Source of the DNA: a virus
DNA length: 24,876 nt
Virus record (IMG/VR): IMGVR_UViG_3300017770_000151
Location: 1-24,876 of that record
Strand: one strand, 5' to 3'
Positions 8,519 through 16,744 of the stretch are shown here, piece after piece. The notes below the pieces were generated by a model. The model was not told the origin of the DNA. It saw only the letters and a list, made by a program, of their open reading frames with translations, and did not search any database. The translations under genes were made by a program, and so were the position numbers. The first letter of the stretch is position 1. Each line of letters begins with the position of its first letter.

Positions 8519-11500
8519 ATGGCACAAAATACTGATTTAAATGTCGCACCTTATTTTGACGACTTTAATGAAAATGATAATTTTCATAGAGTTATGTTCA
8601 GACCTGGATTTGCGGTACAAGCAAGAGAGTTAACAACTCTACAATCTATTTTACAAAATCAAGTAGAACGACATGGTAGTCATGTATTTAAAGAAGGAAG
8701 TGTAGTAATTCCTGGACAGATATCGTATACTGATTCTTACGATAGTGTTTCTTTACAAAGCACATTTGGTGGTGAAGATATAGACGCAAGTCAGTTCTTA
8801 AATACTACCGATCCTGTATCTATTACTGGTGTTACAACTGGTGTTAAAGCATATGTTGTAGGATATCAAGATGCTACATCAACAACTGCACCAATCTTAT
8901 TTGTAAACTATTACCAAACAGGGTCAGATAACTCAACTGCTGTTTTTGGTAATGATGAAAACATTACTGCTGATGTTGCTATAACACATACAACTGGTTA
9001 TGCGATAGGAGCAGTTTCAGCAACAACTTCTACTACCTCTGCTTCTAATACTGGTTCGGCAGTAGAAATTAATGAAGGTATATATTTTGTTCGTGGATCT
9101 TTTGTAAGAGTCGCAGAACAAACATTAGTATTAAGTACAAACTCAATAACAGAATCTGCTCGTATAGGTTTAGTTGTATCTGAAGATTTAATTACACCTG
9201 AAGAAGATTCTTCACTTACCGATAATGCTAGAGGTACTAGTAACTATGCTGCCAAAGGTGCACATAGATTAAAATTCACATTAACACTTTCCAAGTTAGA
9301 TGAAGAATCTGCTGATGATGGTTCGTTTATAGAATTAATGAACCTTAAAAATGGTATCGTTCAATCTGAAGCAAGAAATACAGATTATTCAGTATTAGGT
9401 GACACACTCGCAAGAAGAACTTTTGATGAGTCAGGTGATTACACTGTAAGACCATTTACATTTGAAGTAAAAGAATCTATTGATAATTCTGTAGGTGGTA
9501 GAGAGTTTTCTGGTGTGTATAGTTCTGGTAATACAACTGATGATGGTAATACTGCTGGGGAAACTTTATTATCTGTTGCTTGTTCTACAGGTAAAGCATA
9601 CATTCGTGGTTACGAAGTAGAAAAGATTGCTACTACATTTAAAGATATAACTAAATCAAGAGATTTTAATACTGTAAGTGGCGGAATAACTAATTTAGAT
9701 TTTGGTAACTTTGTAAAAATTGATAACTTGTATGGTACTCCAGACATTAGCGATGTAAGTGGTGAGGCAACACCATTCAAAGAAGTCAAGATTTTTAACA
9801 CTGCTACTTCTTCTAGAGGTGCTGCAGCAGGAAGTCAAATAGGTACAACTAGAATTAGAGCAATACAATATTTAAGTGGCACATCTGGTAATGTGGCAGC
9901 AATATACAGAGCATACTTGTTTGATACTCGTATGTTTACAAAACTTACAATGAGTGGAACACCAAGTCCAACCATAGTAGCAAACGAAGCAACTGGTGGA
10001 CAAAAAGTAACTGGTGTCACATCTGGTGCTACTGGTTTTGTTTATGGTTCACTAACAACTGGTACAGCAGTTTTCTTAACAAATGTAACTGGTACATTCC
10101 AAGCATCTGAAAAGATTACAGTTCATGACTCTGGTGAAACAGATTTAATTGTTGAGAATAGCAGTAATGCAGACTTAACTATTTCAAGTATTAATAGTTT
10201 TAAATTTAGTGAAGGAAAACAATTGTTCATGGATGACGCAGATTCTGGACAAGATTTCACTGCTGACTTAATACTTGAGCAAGTTCGTTTAGATTATACA
10301 GTAGCAGGAGATTTATCTACTACCCTCGCAGCAGTTAAACAACCAATTATTTATAGATCGGATGAAAACACAACTCTATTCGATTTACCAAAAGATACAA
10401 CTAAGACTTTATTGACTGCAGATAACAGTGGTGCTAGTGACACACAATACACTATAAGAAGACAGTTCGTAGGAACATCTAACTCTTCTGGGGCAGTATC
10501 GTTCTCCGCAGGAACAAACGAAGTATTCGCATCCTTTGCAGAGGGTGACTATGTTATGACTATACTTGTAGCAGGAGATGGTTCAGGTGCACAGGGTGCC
10601 CAAGTTCCTATTTCTGGAAAAATAACAGGTACTGGTTCAGCAACAATTACAATTACTGATGATACAATATTAGGTGAGAATGCTAAAGTTAAACTTATCG
10701 GAACTATCGTTAAGAGTAATGTTGCTGCTGCAATTAAAACTACAAACCTATGTAAGCAATTAAAAGTTGCTGCTGACTCAGATCCGTTTGGTACAAGACC
10801 AACACATAGTGTAATATCATTAGGTAGAGCAGATGTGTATCAACTACTTGCTGTGTATGATTCAGAAAGCACAAGTGCAGATGCTACAACACCAGAAATG
10901 ACATTGTCATCTGTTACTGGAACATTTGATAGAGGTGAAAAAATTACAGGTGCAACTTCTGGTGCTATTGCTAGATGTATTACAGCAACAAGTCCAATGT
11001 CTTATGTAATTTTAGGTGGAGTTGGTTCTACTGACTTTACTGCAGGCGAAACTATTACAGGTTCAAACTCTAGTGCTACAGCAACAGTCGGCACTGTAAC
11101 TGTAGGAAGTAAATTACTTACAGATAATTATAAATTAGATACTGGTCAAAGAGATAACTATTATGATATTTCTAGGATACACAAAAATTCTGGAGCAGCA
11201 GATCCTACTGGAAGATTATTAGTTGTATATGATTACTTCTCTCATGGTTCTGGTGACTTCTTTAGTGTTGACTCATATACATCACAAGCAGGACAAATGA
11301 ATTTTGATGATATACCAGCATACAATGAATCTTTAGTTAATCCACAAACAATACAAATAACAGGACATCACTTACTAAGAAACTCATTAGACTTCAGACC
11401 AACTGTTGCTAATATTAGTGGTACTTCTGAAACTATATCAACTGTAGACCAAGTAAATGCTGAATCCTTTGATTTTGTACATAGAGCATTTACAGGAACT

Positions 11501-12502
11501 GGTTCTGCTAGTATAGACATACCAAAACCAGATAGCACTTGTTCAAACGACTTTGAATTTTATCTATCTAAAATTGCTAACTTATTTTTGACTGCTGATG
11601 GTGAATTTAAAATTATAGAGGGTAGTTCTGCAGAAAGTCCTGAAGAACCAAAAGATTTAGATAACGCATTAAAACTTGCTAGATTCTTTATCCCTGCTTT
11701 CACATTTACACCAGATTCCGTTGAGTCTAGAAGATATAAAACACAAAGATTTACAATGAAAGATATTGGTCTTTTACAAGATCGTATCGAAAATATAGAA
11801 TATTATACAGCATTAAGTTTATTGGAAAGAGATGCCGAATCTTTTGAAATATTAGATGCGAATGGTTTAAATAGATTTAAGTCTGGATTTATAGTAGATA
11901 ACTTTGCTGGACATAAAGTTGGTGATGTTTTCCATCCTGACTATAATGTTGCTATTGATATGATAGATAATGAATTAAGACCTATCGGTGATGGTAGAAA
12001 TGTTACACTTGTAGAATCTGTTACAACTGACTCAGAAAGAACAGGTGCTGGTTATCAAAAGACTGGCGACTTAATAACACTTCCATATACTGAAGAAGTA
12101 TTTGTAGAACAACCTTATGCGACAAGAGTTGAGAATGTACAACCATTCATGACTAGTAACTGGGTTGGTAAAATTGAATTACAACCTGCTAGTGATACAT
12201 GGTTTGAAACAAAACAAGCACCAGCAGTAATAGTAAATCAAGAAGGAAACTTTGATGCTGTAGTAGCATCTGCAGATATCGGAACAGTTTGGAATGCGTG
12301 GGAAACTCAGTGGTCTGGTGTTGTGAGTACAATTACAACTAGACCATTCTTAGCAAATCAAGGAGTTATTCCACCAGAAGCAGTTATTCGTCGACCAATG
12401 ATGGGTCCACCACCACCACCTGTTGCTAACAAGAAACAAAATGGAGATAAATTTAGATTCTTCTTGGTAAATGAAAATGGAGAAATAACTAATGACGCAT
12501 AG
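8519..12502 (+). CDS. DUF4815-type virion structural protein
   Basis: This 1327-residue protein has the DUF4815 N-terminus seen in marine T4-like phages: APYFDDFNENDNFHRVMFRPGFAVQARELT (about residues 10-39) in which FRPG and QARELTxLQSILQNQ are the conserved parts, followed by GSHVFKEGSVVIPG. A second conserved block, near residues 1075-1145, contains RYKTQRFTMKDIG, RIENIEYYTALSLLERDA, GFIVDNFAGHKVGDV and HPDYNVAID. Between them are several GExITGxTSGAxA repeats (near residues 500 and 805-855). The tail has five consecutive prolines (near residue 1298) and a charged end. It probably forms part of the baseplate periphery or a fibre attachment site; the precise role is not known to me. It starts 2 bases after gp8. 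Its stop lies 11 bases inside the next gene, which may be a separated C-terminal half. Confidence 0.8.
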   Translation: MAQNTDLNVAPYFDDFNENDNFHRVMFRPGFAVQARELTTLQSILQNQVERHGSHVFKEGSVVIPGQISYTDSYDSVSLQSTFGGEDIDASQFLNTTDPVSITGVTTGVKAYVVGYQDATSTTAPILFVNYYQTGSDNSTAVFGNDENITADVAITHTTGYAIGAVSATTSTTSASNTGSAVEINEGIYFVRGSFVRVAEQTLVLSTNSITESARIGLVVSEDLITPEEDSSLTDNARGTSNYAAKGAHRLKFTLTLSKLDEESADDGSFIELMNLKNGIVQSEARNTDYSVLGDTLARRTFDESGDYTVRPFTFEVKESIDNSVGGREFSGVYSSGNTTDDGNTAGETLLSVACSTGKAYIRGYEVEKIATTFKDITKSRDFNTVSGGITNLDFGNFVKIDNLYGTPDISDVSGEATPFKEVKIFNTATSSRGAAAGSQIGTTRIRAIQYLSGTSGNVAAIYRAYLFDTRMFTKLTMSGTPSPTIVANEATGGQKVTGVTSGATGFVYGSLTTGTAVFLTNVTGTFQASEKITVHDSGETDLIVENSSNADLTISSINSFKFSEGKQLFMDDADSGQDFTADLILEQVRLDYTVAGDLSTTLAAVKQPIIYRSDENTTLFDLPKDTTKTLLTADNSGASDTQYTIRRQFVGTSNSSGAVSFSAGTNEVFASFAEGDYVMTILVAGDGSGAQGAQVPISGKITGTGSATITITDDTILGENAKVKLIGTIVKSNVAAAIKTTNLCKQLKVAADSDPFGTRPTHSVISLGRADVYQLLAVYDSESTSADATTPEMTLSSVTGTFDRGEKITGATSGAIARCITATSPMSYVILGGVGSTDFTAGETITGSNSSATATVGTVTVGSKLLTDNYKLDTGQRDNYYDISRIHKNSGAADPTGRLLVVYDYFSHGSGDFFSVDSYTSQAGQMNFDDIPAYNESLVNPQTIQITGHHLLRNSLDFRPTVANISGTSETISTVDQVNAESFDFVHRAFTGTGSASIDIPKPDSTCSNDFEFYLSKIANLFLTADGEFKIIEGSSAESPEEPKDLDNALKLARFFIPAFTFTPDSVESRRYKTQRFTMKDIGLLQDRIENIEYYTALSLLERDAESFEILDANGLNRFKSGFIVDNFAGHKVGDVFHPDYNVAIDMIDNELRPIGDGRNVTLVESVTTDSERTGAGYQKTGDLITLPYTEEVFVEQPYATRVENVQPFMTSNWVGKIELQPASDTWFETKQAPAVIVNQEGNFDAVVASADIGTVWNAWETQWSGVVSTITTRPFLANQGVIPPEAVIRRPMMGPPPPPVANKKQNGDKFRFFLVNENGEITNDA

Positions 12503-15008
12503 AACTAATAACAATACAATAGTTCGTACAGTATCATCTGTTCGTACAGACCAAACAAGGACTGGTCTAAGAACTGGTGTTGTAGAAAATATAGAAACAG
12601 AATCAATAGGAAGTAGAGTAGTATCTAGAGCATTAGTTCCATTTATACGACCAAGAACTATTTCTTTTGAGGGTAAAGGGTTTCTACCAAACACTAGAGT
12701 ATATGCTTTCTTTGCTGGTGTTGATGTTAATTCATTCTGTACTCCTGGAGATGTTGCTTATAATTCTATAGGAGCGAATGGTCAAAGAGTATCTTACACA
12801 GCACAATCTGACGATGAAACTTTTTCAAATGTGACAAGTCCAGTTGAGGGCAGTTCACTTATCGCAAATGGTGTAGGTGAAGTAAGAGGTACATTTAGAA
12901 TTCCTAACACTAGATTTAGAGGTCAAGAAAACAATCCTAGATTTAGAACTGGTGAAGTAGAATTTAGATTAACATCCAGTTCAACTAACTCTAAAGATGA
13001 GTCAGTGGTTGAAACTGCTGGACAAACAATCTACAACGCACAAGGTATTTTAGAAACTGAACAAGAAACTATCATAGCAACTCGTAATGCTAGAATTGTA
13101 CAAAACACTGTTACACAAAATAGAAGTTTAACAAGTTCAACATCTCGTGATAGAATAGTTGAACCAAGAGGTCGAGTAGATCCTTTAGCACAAACATTCT
13201 TAGTAACAGAAGATGGTGGTTGTTTTGTAACTAAAGTAGATTTATACTTTGGTGCTAAAGATAAAATTTTACCTGTTTGGGTTGAGATAAGAGATGTAGT
13301 AAATGGATATCCTGGACCAAAAGTTTTACCATTCGGTAGAAAGGTATTAAATGCCAGTGATATAAACATTTCTTCAAATGGTGCTACACCAACAACATTT
13401 AACTTTGACTCACCAATTTACTTGAAGCAAGGTTTAGAATATTGTGTTGTGTGTTTAACAAACAGTTTAGACTACAGACTTTGGATCTCACAAATGGGTG
13501 AAGTTGATTTATCTGGTACTGGTCGAACAGTGTCATCTCAACCACATCTTGGATCTTTATTTAAGTCACAAAACAATACAACTTGGAATGCTGTACAATC
13601 TCAAGATATGAAACTTAATATGTACAAAGCAAAGTTCTCTACAACTGCTGGTACAGCAACATTAAAGAATGAAGAAATAGGGGAAGAAACTACTCAAGAA
13701 GATGGCACTACAAAATTATATGGTGCTCGTCTCGGAGCAAATCCTATCGTATTAACTCATGATACTCTAGAGGCAAGAGTAAAGCATGGTGACCATGGTA
13801 TGTACTCTACTTCTAATAATGTAACAATCACTGGTGTTAAGTCTGAGATATCTACTACTCTTGATGGTGCTATTACTGCAACTAGCACATCATTAACTCT
13901 AACATCGGCAACAGGATTCCCAGGATCTGGTACAGCATTCGTTAAGATAAACAACGAGATAATCTCTGGTACTATTTCTGGAACAGCAATATCGTCCTTG
14001 ACAAGAGGTGTAGGTGGAACAACAGCAGCAGCACATGTTGATGACTCAACTATTGAGTTATACATGATTAACAATGTACCATTAACAGAAATTAATACTA
14101 CACACACTGATATTAGTAATGTCAATATAGATTCTTATACTATAACAATATCAACATCACCTGCTGTAACTGGTGGTTCTACAGATGCTGAGGTGGGTGG
14201 TGCTAATGTATTTGCTACTGAAAATTATAGATTCGAAACTGGTAAAACTATTATTGGATCTATGGAGTTACCTGATACAGATATATCATTAAACATAAAG
14301 AAAACTACAGGTACAAGTCCAAGTGGTACTGAAACATCATTTACAAAAGATGCAACTTCATCAGTAATTACTTTAAATGAAAACTTTAAATTAGATTCTA
14401 CTGCTATTGTTGCTTCTCGCATAAATGAATTAAATGAATTAGGTGGTGCTTCTTCTTTAGAATTACCAATTACTTTGTCTACAACAAATGAAAACTTATC
14501 ACCTGTAATAGATTTAGATAGAGCATCTTTAATTGCTGTATCTAACAGAGTAAATGATGTGGAATCATCTTCAGATGTTTATCCTACAGCAAACTTTGTT
14601 GACTCAACTAAACCTAGTGGTGACAATAACTCTGCAATATATTTTACTAAATCTGTAGTTTTAGAAAGTCCTGCTACTGCTTTAAAAATATTCTTTGCTG
14701 CTCAAAAACATTCTTCAGCAGATATTAAAATTATGTTTAGAATTAAACCACAAAACTCTGATGAAGATTTTGAAGATTTAGGTTTTACATATTTTAATAC
14801 TGATGGTTCACCAGATGGTGGCATAACTAATTCTTTAGATGAAAATGACTTTAGAGAATATTTCTATACTGCTGGTCTTGATGATGAAGGTAGTGGAACA
14901 GCACTAGAAGAATTTAAACAATTTCAAATAAAAATTATTTTACAATCAACTGATGCTGCGAATCCTCCAAGAATTAAGGATTTAAGAGCAATTGCTTTGG
15001 CGACATAA
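12492..15008 (+). CDS. Virion structural protein, probable partner or C-terminal half of the DUF4815 protein
   Basis: The 838-residue product has motifs that I associate with the C-terminal part of long DUF4815 proteins in related phages: FIRPRTISFEGKGFLPNTRV and YAFFAGVDVNSFC (residues 51-83), then DPLAQTFLVTEDGGCF, VDLYFGAKD, PVWVEIRD and NGYPGPKVLPF (about 227-278), then YLKQGLEYCVV and GSLFKSQNNTTW. A later module includes EARVKHGDHGMYS and the phrases TGFPGSGTAFVKI and TRGVGGTTAAAH, a beta-sandwich-like insertion. It is likely a tail or baseplate surface protein. Its ATG (12492) is followed 8 bases later by the upstream stop. The N-terminal 45 residues are polar and repetitive. I chose the first ATG because it is coupled to the upstream stop; no strong ribosome site is visible. 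Confidence 0.75.
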   Translation: MTHRTNNNTIVRTVSSVRTDQTRTGLRTGVVENIETESIGSRVVSRALVPFIRPRTISFEGKGFLPNTRVYAFFAGVDVNSFCTPGDVAYNSIGANGQRVSYTAQSDDETFSNVTSPVEGSSLIANGVGEVRGTFRIPNTRFRGQENNPRFRTGEVEFRLTSSSTNSKDESVVETAGQTIYNAQGILETEQETIIATRNARIVQNTVTQNRSLTSSTSRDRIVEPRGRVDPLAQTFLVTEDGGCFVTKVDLYFGAKDKILPVWVEIRDVVNGYPGPKVLPFGRKVLNASDINISSNGATPTTFNFDSPIYLKQGLEYCVVCLTNSLDYRLWISQMGEVDLSGTGRTVSSQPHLGSLFKSQNNTTWNAVQSQDMKLNMYKAKFSTTAGTATLKNEEIGEETTQEDGTTKLYGARLGANPIVLTHDTLEARVKHGDHGMYSTSNNVTITGVKSEISTTLDGAITATSTSLTLTSATGFPGSGTAFVKINNEIISGTISGTAISSLTRGVGGTTAAAHVDDSTIELYMINNVPLTEINTTHTDISNVNIDSYTITISTSPAVTGGSTDAEVGGANVFATENYRFETGKTIIGSMELPDTDISLNIKKTTGTSPSGTETSFTKDATSSVITLNENFKLDSTAIVASRINELNELGGASSLELPITLSTTNENLSPVIDLDRASLIAVSNRVNDVESSSDVYPTANFVDSTKPSGDNNSAIYFTKSVVLESPATALKIFFAAQKHSSADIKIMFRIKPQNSDEDFEDLGFTYFNTDGSPDGGITNSLDENDFREYFYTAGLDDEGSGTALEEFKQFQIKIILQSTDAANPPRIKDLRAIALAT

Positions 15009-15009
15009 T

Positions 15010-15240
15010 ATGGAAAAACGAGAGTATGTAAAGGTAGAAGATAATACAGATCTAGCAAGAGATATGAATTCTGGTGCTGTAGTTAATGTTAATACTTCTG
15101 CTTTTGAAAACGCAAAAAGAAGATCTTTGGATGCTCAAAGACAGAGGGATGAAATAAGAGATGCCACTAGAGAAATAAATAGTTTAAAGTGTGAGATGCA
15201 TGAAATAAAAGACATGCTAAAAACTCTAATCGATAGATAA
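15010..15240 (+). CDS. Small coiled-coil protein, conserved in marine T4-like phages
   Basis: The 76-residue product begins MEKREYVKVEDNTDLARDMN and continues through SGAVVNVNTSAFENAKRR to a heptad-rich, highly charged second half (about residues 33-76) ending in EIKDMLKTLIDR, which looks like one coiled-coil helix. The pattern 'charged start, D-S/N-G-A-V/I-N-N, Ala-rich stretch, coiled coil' resembles a small hypothetical protein that I recall next to structural genes of marine myoviruses. It may be a virion or assembly accessory factor, but the function is unknown. I chose the ATG at 15010 because it lies 1 base after the upstream stop and matches the family start; an ATG at 14992 in the same frame would overlap the upstream gene and add six uncharacteristic residues. 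Confidence 0.75.
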   Translation: MEKREYVKVEDNTDLARDMNSGAVVNVNTSAFENAKRRSLDAQRQRDEIRDATREINSLKCEMHEIKDMLKTLIDR

Positions 15241-15250
15241 GGTTTCTTAA

Positions 15251-16735
15251 ATGGCAACTGTAATTAAACCCAAAAGATCCGAAACTGGTAGTTCAGTTCC
15301 TTCTACATCTAATCTTGCTGTAGGGGAAATGGCAGTAAATACTGCTGACCAAAAAATATATGTAAGAGATAGTTCAGATAATATTGTTATAGTAGGTGCA
15401 GGTACAGCATCAGCATCAGAACTTGCTTGTGATGATTTAACTGCTGGCGATGCTGCTGTAACTATATCTACATCTTCTGGAAATATTACAATCGATGCAG
15501 CAGCAAATGATAGTGATATAATTTTAAAAGGTACAGATGGTGGTGCTGATACAACATTCTTAACTATCGATGGTTCTGCTGCTGGAGCAGCAACATTTAA
15601 CAATAAGATTGTCGCAACAGAATTAGATATTTCTGGTAATATATCAAGCACAAGAACAGACACAAACACAAATCTTACTTTAACTACTACAGAAGATAGT
15701 GCTAGTGCTGGTCCAGTTATAGATTTGAAACGAAACAGTGGTTCACCTGCTGACAGCGATTACTTAGGGCAGATTAAATTTCAAGGTGAAAATGATGCAG
15801 ACCAAGAAGTTTTATATGCAAAAATTACTGGTAAGATTGGTGACGCATCTGATGGTACAGAAGATGGTATTATAGAGTTTGCTTGTAAAGAAAATGGTTC
15901 TAATGTTATTAACATGAGATTAACTAATGACCATTTAAATCTACTTAACAGCACAGATCTAGATGTAGATGGAACAGTAACAGCAACAGGTACTTCTGTC
16001 TTTGCTTCATTAGATATATCAGGTGATATAGATGTTGATGGTACTACAAACTTAGATGTAGTTGACATTGATGGTGCTGTAGATATGGCAACAACTCTCG
16101 GTGTTACTGGAGTTGTAACTGCTAATGCTGGTGTAGTTATAGATAACATTACAATAGATGGCACAGAGATAGATTTAAGTTCAGGTGATTTAACATTAGA
16201 TGTAGCAGGAGATATTATTTTAGATGCTGGTGGAGATGAAGTTATTTTTAAAGATGGAAGCACTAATGTAGGACATGTTAGTTTAGACAGCGATAATTTA
16301 ACAATTAAATCTTTAGTTAGCGATAAAGACATGATATTTCAAGGTAATGATGGTGGTAGTGGTATTACAGCACTTACATTAGATATGTCTGCTGCTGGAG
16401 CAGCAACATTTAATAACGATGTTACTGCGTTCTCAGATGTAAGACTTAAAGAAAATATTGAAACTATACCTGATGCGTTGAACAAAGTTTGTCAAATACG
16501 AGGTGTAACATTTGATAGAATTGATACAGATGGACCAAGACAGATGGGTGTAATTGCTCAAGAAGTTGAAGAAGTTGCACCAGAAGTAATAAGAGAAGAT
16601 AGTTCTGATGATAAAATTAAATCAGTTGCTTATGGTAATATGGTGGCACTCCTTATCGAATCAGTTAAGGAACTAAATGAAAAAGTAGAAAAACTTGAAA
16701 AAACAATTATAAATACTAAAAAGATTAACAGGTAG
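15251..16735 (+). CDS. Tail fibre with C-terminal S74 autoprocessing chaperone (first of two)
   Basis: The N-terminus (KPKRSETGSSVPS, LAVGEMAVNTADQKIYVRD; residues 6-40) is the attachment domain common to phage fibres. The middle is a repetitive beta-type shaft of units such as SGNITIDAAANDSDIILKG (from 77) and DLDVDGTV / ISGDIDVDGTT. The C-terminus is an intramolecular chaperone of the S74 family: FSDVRLKENI with the Ser395-Lys400 catalytic pair, then GVTFDRI, MGVIAQEVEEVAPEVI and a terminal coiled coil (ALLIESVKELNEKVEKLEK). In known S74 fibres the chaperone trimerises the fibre and then cuts itself off before the serine. Here a 100-residue fragment would be released, leaving about 394 residues. 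A good ribosome site (TAAGG, 15238-15242) lies 8 bases upstream. Confidence 0.88.
   Translation: MATVIKPKRSETGSSVPSTSNLAVGEMAVNTADQKIYVRDSSDNIVIVGAGTASASELACDDLTAGDAAVTISTSSGNITIDAAANDSDIILKGTDGGADTTFLTIDGSAAGAATFNNKIVATELDISGNISSTRTDTNTNLTLTTTEDSASAGPVIDLKRNSGSPADSDYLGQIKFQGENDADQEVLYAKITGKIGDASDGTEDGIIEFACKENGSNVINMRLTNDHLNLLNSTDLDVDGTVTATGTSVFASLDISGDIDVDGTTNLDVVDIDGAVDMATTLGVTGVVTANAGVVIDNITIDGTEIDLSSGDLTLDVAGDIILDAGGDEVIFKDGSTNVGHVSLDSDNLTIKSLVSDKDMIFQGNDGGSGITALTLDMSAAGAATFNNDVTAFSDVRLKENIETIPDALNKVCQIRGVTFDRIDTDGPRQMGVIAQEVEEVAPEVIREDSSDDKIKSVAYGNMVALLIESVKELNEKVEKLEKTIINTKKINR
15533..15578 (+). repeat. 46-base exact repeat, copy 1 (in first tail fibre)
   Basis: This block is identical over 46 bases to 17315-17360 in the second fibre gene. 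It encodes the core of TDGGADTTFLTIDGS. The flanking bases of the two genes differ at many synonymous sites, so the identity is local. Confidence 0.9.
15575..15600 (+). repeat. 26-base repeat inside the first tail fibre, copy 1
   Basis: These 26 bases recur exactly at 16388-16413 in the same gene and same frame. They encode SAAGAATF in both places, one near the shaft start and one directly before the S74 domain, a sign of internal duplication or recombination of the shaft. Confidence 0.85.
16388..16413 (+). repeat. 26-base repeat inside the first tail fibre, copy 2
   Basis: This is the second copy of the 15575-15600 repeat, in the same frame. It sits about 15 codons before the first residue of the S74 chaperone (FSDVRLK), at the junction of shaft and chaperone. 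Confidence 0.85.
16433..16735 (+). other. S74 chaperone domain of the first fibre (predicted cleavage fragment)
   Basis: The domain begins at Ser395, the first residue after the predicted cut, and includes Lys400. It ends in a trimer-forming coiled coil. The released piece is predicted to be 100 residues. Confidence 0.75.
16708..16715 (+). promoter_or_regulatory. T4-type late promoter (TATAAATA) for the second tail fibre
   Basis: This exact consensus octamer lies within the last codons of the first fibre gene, 29 bases before the ATG of the second. The geometry is nearly the same as for gp8 (34 bases) and a strong ribosome site follows, so it could raise expression of the second fibre and adhesin. 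It overlaps coding sequence, so chance occurrence cannot be excluded. Confidence 0.55.
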
Positions 16736-16737
16736 GA
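16730..16737 (+). promoter_or_regulatory. Shine-Dalgarno site of the second tail fibre
   Basis: AGGTAGGA ends 7 bases before the ATG at 16745 and contains the stop codon of the first fibre. It is the strongest ribosome-site match that I see in the window. Confidence 0.65.
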
Positions 16738-16744
16738 TACAAAC

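Noticed and set aside
10348-10355. Minus-strand TATAAATA inside the DUF4815 gene
   Set aside because: No minus-strand gene follows. It serves as an example of chance occurrence in AT-rich DNA.
14992-15009. Earlier in-frame ATG for the small coiled-coil protein
   Set aside because: It would overlap the upstream gene and add residues unlike the family start. The ATG at 15010, just after the upstream stop, is a better choice.
15247-15669. Long minus-strand open frames opposite the fibre and baseplate genes (this one and others, for example 15781-16332 and 13757-14125)
   Set aside because: They lie opposite strongly supported genes, are rich in Ser/Val from antisense of Thr/Asp/Ala-rich coding, and lack start signals or recognisable motifs.
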